Assembly: GCA_003254925.1 (NCBI GenBank) | Contig: QANZ01051638.1 | Location: 23,255-87,254, forward strand | Direction: 5' to 3' | Origin: Chamaecrista fasciculata | Lineage: Eukaryota > Streptophyta > Magnoliopsida > Fabales > Fabaceae | DNA length: 64,000 nucleotides | Shown: positions 43,484 to 56,135 of the stretch, in pieces | Numbering within the stretch: the stretch's first letter is position 1 | Layout of the letters: each line of letters begins with the position of its first letter | The notes under the pieces: model-generated | What the model saw: only the letters and a program-made list of their open reading frames with translations | Told to the model about the DNA's origin: nothing | Databases searched by the model: none | Translations under genes and position numbers: made by a program

Positions 43484-45229
43484 ATGGATAGTCCTTCAAG
43501 CGTCCTAAGAAAACAGAGAAAGCCTTCTTTCTTCAAGATACTGCTCAATGATTTCCCTTCCCGCTTGGTGTGTAAATTTTTTTGTTTTGTGTATATATAT
43601 GAAATTAACAGTTAGAAAATTGATGAATTGTCCTTAATTATTCCATAATGGGTTTGATGCAATAAAATTAATGGTAATTGATTTTCTTAGAACCGACTTC
43701 TTTTGTAAAAATGTTTTGACAATATGAAGTTTTCTATGGTCTTAATTGTTGTTCTGTATGTTACAGCAAATACCACCAGCTTTTGCCATGAAATTTGGTA
43801 AACAAATACCTAACACAACAAAACTTGAGGTTAAGGATTATCATGGAAAATCATGGGAAGTTCAAGTGCAGAAGATTGGAAAAATTCATTTTTTCAGTAA
43901 GGGATGGAGGGAGTTTGTGGGAGAAAATAATGTGGAAGAATTGGATTTCTTGGTCTTCAAATATTTTGTAGATTCAAAATCATTTAAGGTCACAATCTAT
44001 GGAAGAACTGGCTGCGTGAAGGGATTTCCTGTATCTAGAGAGTGGAATTCAGCACTTGTCAATGGTAATGGTCAGAGAAATGTACAAGATAAAGGGAAAA
44101 GAAGATGGGTTCAAGAGGATGATGATGATTCTGTTATATATCAAGATTTGAAGGGTGCAAGAATGAAAAAGAGTGATTTTGATGGAGATAAAGCTTATGA
44201 AAGTAAAGTATTCCATATTGAATCTGATGAAGACATGGGTAAGCTTCAATACATTGATTGTAATTGTCAAACTCAACATTTCAACATTAATTGTATCCCC
44301 GCTGTGTATGTAAGTGCTTTGATGGTAAATGATTTGTATGTACTTCTATAAGTGTTTATGACCCTTGTCTTGGTAAACTTTCGGGAACTCACCTAAACTT
44401 TTTTTTTAAAAAAAAAAAAAGACTTTAGTGTTGTTCTTACAATTGAAAAAAAGAATAGTAGACATGTGATAACTCTAGTAATAGTAAGCTTGTGTAAAAG
44501 GAAGAACAATGAATGATAGTGGTCAAACCACAGTTTATCAATAGTGCTTTAATTTGTACTTATATACATACATAGACATAATGTTATAATTAACCTTGTG
44601 CAGGTACTTTGAAGCAAACTTTGTGCAGAAGAAGAACAAAGGAACCTAAAGAAAATGAAACTTTGAAGAGGAGGAGAAAGTGCAATGGATTGGTTAATGA
44701 TGAAGTCCAAATAAAATTCAAATCGAAGAATCCTTTCTTCAAAGCTATATTGAACTTTTCAAATATTAATCGTGCTTATCTGGTAAGGTGTTATGTATGC
44801 CCAAGTTTACGTAGTTATGCGAAATTGTATTGTAATTACATTATAATCTCATTTTGGTCCTTACTATTACTATTATTACATCTAAGATCTAACATGTGCT
44901 TGCTTTAAATTTGGAAATATGGTGTGCAGTACATACCGAGCTACTTCATGGAACATCTTAGTAAGAAAAAAGGGCAAAAGGCCAGATTTTATATATGCAA
45001 AGACGTTTGGAGATTGTCTATTTATATGACAAATATTCATAGTACCGGAGCCAGAATATGTGGTGGATGGCCAACTTTTGTGAAAGATAATGGATTAAAA
45101 TTTGGAGATGTGTGCTTCTTTGAAATGATCAACAGTGATGATGATGATGATGATGATGATGATTATGTCTTCAAAGTTCATGTTTATAGAAAGGATGGTA
45201 AAAAGGATGAGTTTGTTAAGATACGGTAG
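43484..45229 (+). CDS. B3 copy 3, two-B3-domain REM/VRN1-like protein
   Basis: Exons 43484-43567, 43767-44238, 44604-44782 and 44930-45229 with GT..AG introns give 344 residues, same intron phases as copy 2. First B3 domain about residues 15-115 (FFKILLNDFPSRL, QIPPAFAMKFG, WEVQVQKIG, GWREFVGEN, DFLVFKYF, VTIYGRTG). Acidic linker, then a second domain from about 226 (NPFFKAILNFS, YIPSYFMEHL, GGWPTFVKDNGLKFGDVCFFEM, a run of eleven aspartates, VFKVHVYR). The most diverged of the three, so the oldest duplicate. Introns are compact and free of transposons. The aspartate run is coded by gat repeats and may vary in length between individuals. Confidence 0.87.
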
Positions 45230-46026
45230 TCATATTCACAAAACAGCCAATAGAAGGATAATGTTTCTTCTCCCATAATATAAGGATGCTAGTCTCGTGA
45301 TAGTATGGTCAAAATTTTATTTTGGGTAACTTTCTAATATATTTTAATATCTCAGTAAACTTTCATCATTAATTGTATTTTTTTCTTTTGTGAAATATTT
45401 TGCATAAATTTTGAGTGTCACTTTTTTTTTAATTGAAAACATTTGACTTTTAAATTCAATTATTATTGACTTGTAAAAAAATAATTGAAATAGTAAAATG
45501 AAATCTAAATTTAAAAGAAGGCAACAAATATAGATTGATCTTGTATTTTTATTAGAAGTTAATAGACTCAAAATTTAAGGGTCAAATATTATTCACATTG
45601 GTCCTTCTTTAAATTAATTTTATATGTTTAACCTCTCTTTATATATATTCTTTGATTATCCAAATTCAGTAAACTCGTTTGGAATCCAAGCTCATCTCAT
45701 CTCATTTCATTTGGGAGAAAGAGATTAGATGATAGAGTAGGAAAATGAGATGAAGGGCCACTTTGGGATCTCATCCAAAGCATTAATTATCGAAGTATCC
45801 TTTCATTCGAGAATTGGATGAATCATTTCATTCATAACATTATTTATTTTACAATATTATTTTATTTTCTTTTACAATTGCTAACATATTCTACTCATAC
45901 ACCTATAATTATTTATACTTTAATACAAATATTGAAAAACTATTAAAAAAAATAGTAATTTTACATACCCTCATATTGCATGGTTTTTAACCGCCTAAAT
46001 TAGATAAATGAAAAATTATTAAGTGT
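45230..46026. other. 3' flank and AT-rich spacer, no gene
   Basis: Runs of A and T, and a possible small inverted pair near 45680-45780 (ttggaatccaagctcatctc against gggatctcatccaaa). Open frames are short and low complexity. Confidence 0.5.
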
Positions 46027-46037
46027 AACTCATAATT

Positions 46038-46220
46038 ATTTTTTTTTGTTAATGAAAAGCTTAGGTGAGTTAGGTTCCGAAGGCTCATCAAGGTGAGGGC
46101 ATGCCTCAAGCTCTATGACCACTTATAGAGATATTTCCATATCGCCTTCCAACAAGGCACTCAAATCGACAGCGAAATTTGAATTCACGATCTTATGAGT
46201 TATGAGACAGACTCCTTATC
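46038..46220 (-). mobile_element. tRNA-derived SINE
   Basis: Reads on the - strand from a tRNA-like head (a box B-like gtgaattcaaatttcgc at 46171-46187 on the complement) to an A-rich tail (T-run 46038-46047 on +). Flanked by an 11-bp duplication aactcataatt (46027-46037, 46221-46231). About 183 bp, non-coding. A second, headless copy is at 23450-23605. Confidence 0.85.
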
Positions 46221-46231
46221 AACTCATAATT

Positions 46232-46620
46232 TTAATTTCATCATATTAAAATTTGAAATAAAAAAAAGTTATAACTATATTTAATAATTAAGAATTGAAA
46301 TAAAGCTTTTGAGAAAGATTAAAAAAAACAAAAAACTATATTGGAAACTAAAATTGGATGATAGATATTAAGAGTCTGTCCACTAAAAAAAAAAAAGAGA
46401 TTTTGACCTGAAAATCGACAGAAGTAGTGTTGGTACCCCTAACGTATGTGAGGTCATTTTCAGTTATTCCCTGAATATTTTTTTTTGTCAATTATACCCC
46501 CAACGTTTCACATTTGAGTCAATCATGCCTCAGCCTGACATTTTTTGTATTTAAGGTCCTTAAGTTGCATTATTTAAAAATCCTCCATTCTCTCAAGATT
46601 TTTTATATCATACGAGTGCC
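46232..46620. repeat. AT-rich spacer with foldback fragment
   Basis: 46430-46560 carries 'ttggtacccctaacg' and 'attatacccccaacgtttca', complementary to wording at 35430-35530 (same MITE family). The rest is A/T runs. Confidence 0.45.
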
Positions 46621-47144
46621 TAATTAATTACAGAACAATCCAGTATTTTTATCATCTTTAACGAACTGGTCCCTGCAATTGAGAAACCCGAAAAATCTCA
46701 CCCCTCTGTTTTTTACAATTCCGGCAACCACACACAAACTCGCCAGTGAGCCTCGAATATAGAGAAATCGAGCAGAAATTCTAATAACTCTAGCTCCTGG
46801 CGTTAACATAATTTATGGTGTCGGTGCCGTCGTGGTCGTCGAAATTGAGAAGTAAAGTAACTTCAAATCCCTTTTCGAGAAAGAGGCAAAGCAAAATAGA
46901 GAATATAAGTGAGAGAGACAGTTGTAAGGAAAGGGAAAGGGATGAGAACGCTGTAATTTAGGGAAACCAGGAAGTTGATTAGGACAACGAGAGGGATCAT
47001 GTCGACGGAAATGAAGACAGAGTGGAGGACGACGATGAAGTGTGGTGGTGATGTTTTAGGGTAAAAGAAGGAGGGTTGTTAATAACTTCTAAGGACCTGT
47101 TTGTTAAAGATGACAAATATTCTTAATTGTTCTGTAATTAATTA
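46621..47144. mobile_element. MITE with 53-bp terminal inverted repeats
   Basis: The left arm taattaattacagaacaat ... atcatctttaac ... ctggtcc (46621-46673) is the complement of 47092-47144 with a few differences. The interior is GC-richer (gtcgtcgt, gacgacgatgaag). No duplication of fixed length was found and no transposase. Superfamily unknown. Confidence 0.65.
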
Positions 47145-47174
47145 AAGATTGGGATATGACTTAGTCAAATGTAT

Positions 47175-47273
47175 GGGCTCGGATCCCCTGCAGTGACTGC
47201 AGGGCAGTGTGACACACTGCAGGGTCAAAACCCAGTGTTTCAATAAGTGTCACACTGCAGGGGATCCAAGCTC
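47175..47273. repeat. 99-bp hairpin with ggatcccctgcagtg ends
   Basis: gggctcggatcccctgcagtg at the left and its near complement cactgcaggggatccaagctc at the right. An inner gtgtgacac/gtgtcacac pair extends the stem. Unusually GC-rich for the region. Likely a very small MITE. Confidence 0.75.
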
Positions 47274-47810
47274 TTATCCAAAATTTGGGAAGCACTCAAA
47301 CAACCCAACACAGCAACGATGGATTTGAACATTCGTTTCCATCAAACGCAATTCCTACTCCGGCCAATGCTTTCTCCGGTCACCAAAAGCACATTGCTTT
47401 GTACTGAGAGAGCAGTATAGAGATCCCTGCAATGGGGTCCGAATCGGGAAATTTCTTGAAGTTCTTGACTCTTTAGTTGGAACTATTTAATTGAAGGTAC
47501 CAGATGTTGAATTTCCCCTTTTTCTTATAGCTTTTTTGTGTAGAAATCGAAATTGCTTGCAGATCTTGACTCTTTAACATTTAATTGTTGTATATTGATT
47601 GAAATGTAGTTAGTATCCAAATTCACAAAACTCCATATTTCCAATGTGTTTTCTTATTGTTTTGAACATTTCACTAGAATTGATTTTGGGGGCATTTCTT
47701 GAAGTTCGATTATATGAAATGAATGTTGATGAGGTTGAAATAAGTTTTGCTTTTAATGAATCCCATTTCTGGTTGAAGATTTACTTTTATAGCTATCTAT
47801 GTGTTCTTTG
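47274..47810 (+). other. Possible 5' part of an unrecognised gene
   Basis: Less AT-biased than its surroundings. A frame from ATG at 47319 reads MDLNIRFHQTQFLLRPMLSP and stops after about 34 codons; a later stretch (47644-47810) is open and hydrophobic. No family recognised and no splice model convinced me. It is interrupted by the solo LTR at 47811. Could be a broken host gene or random open DNA. Confidence 0.2.
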
Positions 47811-49956
47811 TGATGGAGATTGTACTCTAGGGCCAATCATTTTATATGTATGAACATATTGATTGACTGATTTATGAATGATAAATTATGTCGTTATCAT
47901 ATTATTAGCATGTTTACTGTGATAACAATCCGTGATTAATTATGAGATAATTATTCTAAACTATCCTTGGTCGATTATCCACGTGGGAGCGTGAATGAAC
48001 TAAGACCAACATGACTTCGGTGTATAGAGATACACGCATGAGATGCTTTTCGAGAGTCATGGTGCAATTATGTAAAGGGTTACAAGTTGCTGGACCGACC
48101 CGGAGAGTCCAGCATGGGTTTAGTCATGAGGTAGCCTCTCCTGTACAGCTGTCACGATGCCCTTAACTATTCCGGCATTGTAGATGCTGAACTTTGGCCT
48201 AGTCCAACGTTGCCCGTAACAGGGTAGCCATACAGGCTAGGTACGGGTTTAGTTGTTTGCCGTGCTGAGGAATGTGGTTGACCAAGAAGGAATTTTGTCA
48301 CTCATTAAGTTGAGAGATATTTAACTGGGCCCCTCGATGAGTCTGTCCAAGGAATGTGTGGCCACACAGGGAAATGAGACTAACTCAAGGAATCGAGAAA
48401 GTTATGGTTTGGATTAAAGGATGACTTTCCCATACCTTATCCATGACCAAAATATCGTGTGACAATAGGGATTATGACAAGGTGGTACTAAGGTTAAGTC
48501 GTCGATGTTAAAGCGATAACTCACGTGTTTTGGGTAGTCGTGATGGCTTGCTAGAGTCCGCTCTCGACTTGTGAGTCATAGAGATGGCTTGCTGCCAACT
48601 TCACGTGAGGCCTGTTGGGTCACACATGAGCAGGATCAAGATATTGTAATGGGACACGAATTTGGGTTTATTTCGTGAGTCACTTTAGTGACACAATTTA
48701 AGACATAGTTGAGTGTCATAGTTGAGTGTCTTGAATAAAATCTACATTTGTAATATTTAGATTTGTTAGACAAGTTTAAATATATTAATTGTTAAATAGT
48801 TAATTTGATTAATCTATTTACAATTGGATTCTTATTTAAAATATTAGGGAATAATGAATTGGCTAAGTCTCCTAAAAGTTAGGGGATTATTTATTTATTA
48901 AATTCTCTGATATTGAAGGATAAGATGATGAGGGCGCGGGTGGCGCCTCACTTGGATCTAATTAATAAAATGTGATTTTGTTAATTTGAATTAACGATTT
49001 AAATTTGAATTCAAGATTTGAATTTGAATTCAAGATTCAAATTTGAATTAAGATATCAGGGTAATATTTTAATTCAATTTGTTAAGGATATTAATAAGAT
49101 TATGATAACTTCCTAAGAGTTAGGGTTGTTATCTTATTTATTAAATTCCTATAATAGGGTAATAGGAGGTGGCGCATTCTTGGAGAGTGGAGTGCAAGAT
49201 TTGATCTTGCATTTTGAATTTCAAGATTGCATTTTGAATTTAAATTAAGATATTAGTGTAATATTTTAATTAAGAATTCAAATCCTCCTGACTCATTCCA
49301 ACCAATGGGAATTGGGCATTCAAGATTTAGTTTTCAAGATTTGATCTTGAAATTTAAATTTAAATTGCTTTTTGATTTTGTATTATAATATTAGTGTAAT
49401 CTTATAATCAAAATTAGTAATTCCATATTTTCATGAGTTAGGAATGTGATTCTCCCTATTTAAAGAGAGCAAGTCGCCTAGCCCAAAAAAGAGAAAAATT
49501 CGCCTATTCCAAGTGGGTGAAAGAGAGTTTTGTGAAAACCCTAAAAACTTAAGGGTTTAGGCGAGTTGTGTGAAATAGAGAGAGAAAGTCGCACAACCCT
49601 AGAGTTGTGTGTCCAAGAATTTGATTCTTGGTTCTGCGCCTCCAAATCTTGGAGTTTTCAAGAAGTGTTCTTGAGAACTCAAGATTGTATGTCGGTTCCC
49701 GGAATCTCTTGGAGAAGAGATTGAAGGCTAGCACCTGGGTATCTGCCAAACTGCTCGTGTGGATCACTGGCAGAGGAAGGACACGGACCTGCGGACTTCT
49801 CAAAATCGCAAATTTCAAAGCAACCGTTTAATTTAGGTAAACTTCTTTTCTCGCTGGTATAAACACCAATAGTGGATCCTGGGTGGAGATTATTAGGTTT
49901 TTGCGAAAATTTAATTTTGCACCTTTTCCGCTGCGCTCGCTCTATAATCTCCAACA
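47811..49956 (+). mobile_element. Solo LTR of the tgttggag copia family
   Basis: Starts tgatggagattgtactc and ends ctataatctccaaca, 2146 bp, flanked by perfect 5-bp duplications ctttg (47806-47810, 49957-49961). Homologous along its length to 24625-27017, including a conserved 'gctagcacctgggtatctgc' stretch. No internal sequence, so it is the product of LTR-LTR recombination. Confidence 0.9.
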
Positions 49957-49961
49957 CTTTG

Positions 49962-51344
49962 ATCAACCCAAATCCATACGATCTGAGACAATTTTTTTTT
50001 GGCCCAAAATGCAGTGTTTTATACATTTTTGTTTTTTGTTTTTAATTTTCTGGCCCAAAATGCATAAGTGAGGCAAATTTAGGGTTTCCCTTTCATAAAT
50101 CACATTTATCTTTTCACTTTTCATAATCTCTCATATTCTCCGCCGTTCCCTTTCACATTTATCTATAGAATCAAAGTTATATTGGTTTTTATCTTTATTT
50201 GTAAGATATTTGACACAACAAAGATGTAAATATACCATAAAAATAAAATTTTTAGACATATTTAGAATAAATATAAATTGTTTAGATCTTACAATCCTAA
50301 TTGTTAAGATCTTACGATCCTAATTTTTTAGTGCAAAAAAAAAAAAGGTTAGGATCTTACGATCCTCGATTCGATTTTACGATTCGATCTATTTTTTTTT
50401 CGCTCCAATCTTTATTAAGATCTCGATCTTAATAACCTTGATGTGTATTGATGTTGTGATTAGGCCTTAGTTCATTGGATTAAAATGTGTTTTTCCCTTA
50501 TTATTTTACCATTATCCTTTAAGGTGCAAGCTTTCCTACTGTGGTTAACATCTTCCTTGAATGAGCACTGTTAATGGAGTTTCCTTCTATCAGTGCTTTA
50601 GAAATTTTTATATGAATTCTTACTTAGTAGAACATAGAAATAGTATCTGCAAGATTTTCATAAATGAACTTTTAGTGTTTGATTTTATCTTTCCCAATGC
50701 TTTAGTGGTCGTTTCATTTGTTCTGCAATTTTATAACTATAATGTATAAAACTCTTTTAAACTTTGTATTGTACTAAAAATCTATCCGAACTTAGAGAAG
50801 TGGTTATATTAACTTTTGTTTGCCAATTCAAAGTCAGAGATAGGCAGAAATCAATCGGAATTATGTGTTGAATTAATAATAAAGTTTTGAGAATTAAAAC
50901 AAAATAAAAAATAGTTTATGAACCAAAATAAAATTTCTTATAGTTTAAAGAACAAAATGAGGTTTTGAAATAACTTCAATTAAGCCAAAAACAATTACAA
51001 ATAATCAAACACCAACCAGGCATAATTGGGAATAAATGGACTCAAAATAAAGACAAATGTGGACTGAAATGAATATTACTTTTCTTTGTTTAGTGAAATT
51101 GAGATTTTCTTTTTTCTTCTATTGTGTTCTTAATCCGTATCGCTATTGCCAACCCTATACATATCGAATGAAAATGTCGTGTACCATGATATATTCATAT
51201 AATTTACAAACTTGTTTCTACATGTTGTGAAATACGTATATTGAAAGTAATAGTAATTTAACTACAGAAATATAGGAGAAGTATTGCATTTATATATCAT
51301 CACATAAAACTTATATTTAGCTAAGGGATTTGAATAAATTATAG
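49962..51344. other. AT-rich intergenic DNA with TIR-element fragment
   Basis: 50280-50450 carries the gatcttacgatcc words of the TIR element at 15113-16250 and ends ttaagatctcgatctt, so it is a fragment of that family. 51237-51344 aligns with 42003-42115. No gene recognised. Confidence 0.55.
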
Positions 51345-51550
51345 GCCAAAGTCCTATTTTGGTCCCTCAGTTATGCTCAATGTTCTAAATTGGTCCCTCA
51401 GTTATTTTTCGTTCCATATTGGTCTCTCAGTTTTAAAAAACATGGCACAGTTGGTCCCTCAAACGTTTTCCATCCATTTTTCCGTTAAAAAAAGAAGATA
51501 AAATTGATTTTTAATTCCCAAAAGTTTAAATTTTTGCATTAAAGACCTTT
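51345..51550. repeat. Left arm of a Mutator-like foldback MITE
   Basis: Begins ggccaaagtcctattttgg, then repeats 'ttggtccctcagtt', 'cacagttggtccctc' and 'ccatttttccgttaaaaa'. The right arm is not found, the sequence passing into a (ct)n run and then a gypsy LTR. Confidence 0.75.
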
Positions 51551-51613
51551 TTTCTCAATAATCGAACCAAAATGCAAGAAAAAAGAAATAATTGGGGGAT
51601 TTTAGATTATTTC

Positions 51614-51615
<2 letters not shown>

Positions 51616-51655
<40 letters not shown>

Positions 51656-51662
51656 CTCTCTT
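51616..51662. repeat. (CT)n microsatellite
   Basis: About 20 ct units with one interruption. Confidence 0.95.
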
Positions 51663-51731
51663 CACTCTCTACTCATGCTGCTTTCCTGAACGCTTGCTTC
51701 TATCCATGGCGTCCATTCCACTCACCACCTC

Positions 51732-53765
51732 TGTAACATCCTTATCTAGTTAAGGATAACTCTTATTCTAAAAAAATGAATTACAAGAGTTACACGGCCC
51801 AAAATTAAAGACAGAAACAAAATACACGAGGCTCAACCTCACATAAAGCCGCGCACGGCCCAAATAAGGTAACTGATAATAAAAACCAACTAACTTCACC
51901 TCTACAACTGCACCCAGCCCGAACTTGACGAACCTAGAACCTGCACTAAAACACTGAAGGTTGTATGGTGAGAATCTGGGGAGATTCTCAGTAGGGTCTA
52001 AGTCTCTCTACTTAAACCACGGTCCCCACTCAAACACAAACTTCTATCACAAGTTCACACATGTCATTCTAAGCTAAAACAACTAGAACACACAATCACA
52101 TATTAACATGTTTACTAACATTTAATAAAAAAAAAAAACATAATACTAATCAATCAACCAGAATTAACTCTAACTTATTTAACCAATATAAAATCATTCA
52201 TCAAATACCCTCAATTTCTATCTCGCTAACTTTCTTCAAAATCCTTTTAAAACATCATAAACTTATCAATAACTATTTTCTTAACATATTAACTCATCAT
52301 CAAACATTTAAACATTCTTTAAATTCATTTATAACACATATTCACTATAACTATTTTCTTAACACATATTCTTTAGTGGGATGCAAGTATACAATTAAAC
52401 ACACAAAACTACATAAAAGCATGTACAATTTAGTCCCTAGCTTGCATCCAAACCCAAAACCGCTTACACATACTTGTCTCCCACATTTTTCCCTTCAAAT
52501 TTATACCAAAACCCCCTTAATTAACAACTCAGAAACTTCCTAATTTCACCAATTAATCACAAATTCATCAAACTTATCACAAACCCTAACCCCCTTTTTC
52601 AATTCACGCAATATTCATACATTTCACAAATTCAAGTATACATAATTTCACAAAGAACACCTAATAGAACACATGACACATATTTATCATCATCCACACA
52701 CATTCTTCAAAAATCACACAATTCCTACAAAACCCTAAGAACTCATGAGGGAAGAGATGAGATGAGTTGAGGAGAAAGAGAAGAAAACCCTACCTAGAAG
52801 ATGAACCAAGCTTCCATGGCCGCCATCTTCTTTTCCTTCTCTTCTTCTTCTTCTTCTTCCCCTTTTCTTCTAATTCTTCTTCGCCCCTTTCTCCCTCTTT
52901 CTCTGTTTTTCTTTATTTTCTTTTCCTTCTTGCTCGATCTCTCCCCCTCTTATACATATATATATATATATTATTTCATTTATAACTAATGTTAAAACTA
53001 CAAATCTTCCCCCCGCACTTTCTAATTTATTTTAAAACACTCCTATAACATATATATTTTACCAACACTTTTATATTTATCTCATTTTAATTCCTCTTGT
53101 CTTATTTATACTCACAAATAATTACTATTTATACTATTGAAAATTTTTAAATCTTTCATTTTAGTCCCATATAACACTCGGGTATTACAGTTCTCCCCCA
53201 CTAAAATAAAATTTCGCCCTCGAAATTTAACCAATGCTTCCGCTGCTCACTCTGATTCCAAATTACATCTCCACAATTCATCTTAATGGCTACCCCAAGC
53301 AACTTGCAACTCTTAAAAGACTTTAGGGATCATGTTTCCCAACCTTTGGTAATACAATTGCTTCAAATGAATGGTAAACTAATAGGATGATCAGTCCCAT
53401 TAGCATAACATTTAGAGGAAGCAAACACGGTACCAAAGAAGGCTTCATAATCCCTAAACGGAAACCTATAACGTTCCTTGAATCAGGTAGTGACTACATC
53501 CATCCACTGCCTAGGCTCAGCGGTGATGAGACACACTTATCCAAGGTCATACTACCTATAATCTACTTTAGACTCATAATCCACAGGGCTTGATCAGAAC
53601 ATTTGCTCTGATACCAAAATGTAACATCCTTATCTAGTTAAGGATAACTCTAATTCTAAAAAAACGAATTACAAGAGTTACATGGCCCAAAATTAAAGAC
53701 AGAAACAAAATACATGAGGCTCAGCCTCACATAAAGCCGCGCAGGGCCAAAATAAGGTAACTGAT
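51732..53765 (-). mobile_element. Ty3/gypsy element with very short interior, right LTR interrupted
   Basis: Left LTR 51732-53189 (tgtaacatcc ... gggtattaca). The right LTR starts at 53620 with the same tgtaacatccttatctag and runs to 53765, where another element enters. In - orientation a tggtatcagagc primer site (initiator Met tRNA) abuts the right LTR (53605-53616 on the complement), and a gtgggggagaac purine tract abuts the left one. The interior is only 430 bp with no pol, so it is non-autonomous. LTR style is Tekay/Del-like. The LTR parts differ by about 5 percent, so it is not recent. Confidence 0.85.
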
Positions 53766-56135
53766 TGTTGGGAAATTATAGAGCGAGCGCAGCGGAAAAA
53801 CAAAAAATAAATAAAAAAATTGCATACTCTATAATTCCCTTCCAGGATCCACTAAATGAATTTATACTAGGAAACGAAAAGAGGTTTTCCAAAATCATTT
53901 CGTAGCTTTGAATTCTGCGATTCCGAGAAGTCCACTCCAACGTGTTCTTCCTCTGCCGGTGATCCACACGAATAGTTTGGCAGATACCCAGGTGCTAGCC
54001 TCCAATCTGTTCTTCCCAAGAGATTATGGGAACCAATTCTACAAATCTTGGATCTTCAACAACACTTCTTGAATCCCCAAGAACCAAGTGGCGAACTTCA
54101 AGAACACTTCTTGAATTCCCCGAAAGTGGCGCAACAACAAGAACTAATTTCTTGGCTCACACACAAATCGCCCAAACCCTAAACCTTTTAGGGATAGGTC
54201 GAGCCTCTCTCTCACACCTAGGATAGTCGATTTTTCTAACTATTAGAACTAGCTCAACTTTTCTCTAACTCTTAGAACTAGGGCAAAGTCGAGTTAGTCT
54301 CACTAAAAATGGCATAGGCGACTTTGATGTGTGTATGTAATATATATATATTTTCATTCCTAAAATTAGGGAATTCCCAAATCTAATTAGGGAATCCCTA
54401 AATCTTTGAATATATTAATTTCATTTTATATTTAGGGAATTACAAATCTTGATTTATAATATTACATTAATATTATAATTCAAGATTAATAGGCAATCCT
54501 AATTTAAATTTCAAGATCAAATCTTGAAACTAAATCTTGAATGCGCAAACCCTATTGGTTGGAATGAGTCATGAGGATTTGAATTCCTAATTAAAATATT
54601 ACATTAATATTTAATCTAGAATTCGAATTGCATATTTAAATTCAAAATCCAAGATCAAATCTTGCACTTGAATCTCAAACCATGCGCCATCCTCATCTAT
54701 ATATATATTGTAACACCCCGATTTTTGAAAAAGGACTTATTAGAAAGAAAATGAAGTTTGGGTGATCTTAAACAATTATAAGAGAGTAATTTCTTAGAGG
54801 ATGTTGGGGGGAAGGGAATAGAGTAGGGTAAGATGAGTGGAAATATGGGGTAAATGTTGAGTTGGAATTCATAAGGGACTAAATTGAAAAGTATAGAAGT
54901 TAATGTGATTTTTGGTAAATGAGAGTTTGTGTAGCATCCCATTGAGAAAATGGACTAAATTGAAAGATTTAGAAGTATTTAGAAAATAGATGAGTAAGAT
55001 TTGTGGGCTACAATATTATGAAAAGGATTAAAATAGAATAAATAGTGTGTGAGAAAAGTTTAGAAATTATTTTGAAACTTAGAGGGATTAAATTGAAAAA
55101 GAAATACATGTTTTGAGTTTATAGTGTGATAAATAGAAAGATTGGGGGAAGAAATGTAGTTTTCCCCAAAGCTTATAATTTTTCAATTACAAGAAGGAGA
55201 AGGAAGTAGAGTCACGGGCAGTAGAGAGGAGAAGCAGATTTTGGAAACAAAAAAAAAAAAACACAGTGTGAGGACGAAGGGAGCAAGAATGGCGGATACC
55301 TTCACATCCAACGGTCCGTTTCGGACGTTCTACCAGTCGAATCGAAGCTTGGAACGAGACAAGCTAACCTTGGTTTCAGTTTGCAGATTCAACGGTTAGA
55401 TTGAGAGGAATTCGAGATCGAAAATCGACGCTAAAGTTGGAAAATATGCAGAATTTGGAGTTTGAGGGACCAAATCGTTTCTAAGTAGGGTTCTTCTCTT
55501 TCTCCTCACCTCAAAGCATTACTTCTCTCATTTGTTTGCCTAGGGTTTTTCTGAAGCTGTGAGGATTGCTTTGGTCTTGAGTTAGGGTTTATATGTGTTT
55601 ATGAAATTTTGATAAGTTATGATGAATAAATGAGGTTGATGATTGATATTTCATGAGTTTGTATTTTTGGGACCAAAACGTAGTTGTTCTGCCCTGTTTT
55701 TGCTATTTCGTGAAAATTACAGTTTGGTCCCTAATTTTGTTCTGTCATTTACAGTTTGGTCCCTGATTCTTGTTTGTTCATTGTGAACTTGTTTTGGAAG
55801 GTTACATATCCAGATTTATGTATGAAATCATAGAAGGGATGAATGATGATAATGTTATATGAAATGGTTTGGAATAATTGAATAAAAATATATGTCTTGG
55901 TTATGAAAAATATAATTGAAGTGAAGAATGATAATCAAATGGTGAGTAAATGAATTGTGTAAATGATTGAGAATATATGACTTGAAATTGATGATATGAA
56001 ATTACAAGTAAAGTGAAAGTTATTGAGTTTGGTAAAGTAGTTGTGTACTTGTATCTCTTTGAAGGATTTGGGATTATATGCAAGGGAATATGTATGAGAT
56101 GAGATATATTGTTATGAAATCTTAATTGAATGATT

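Noticed and set aside
52767-52989. Serine/phenylalanine-rich frames with an apparent membrane segment
   Set aside because: Low-complexity cttctt and ta repeats within a gypsy LTR; not a gene.
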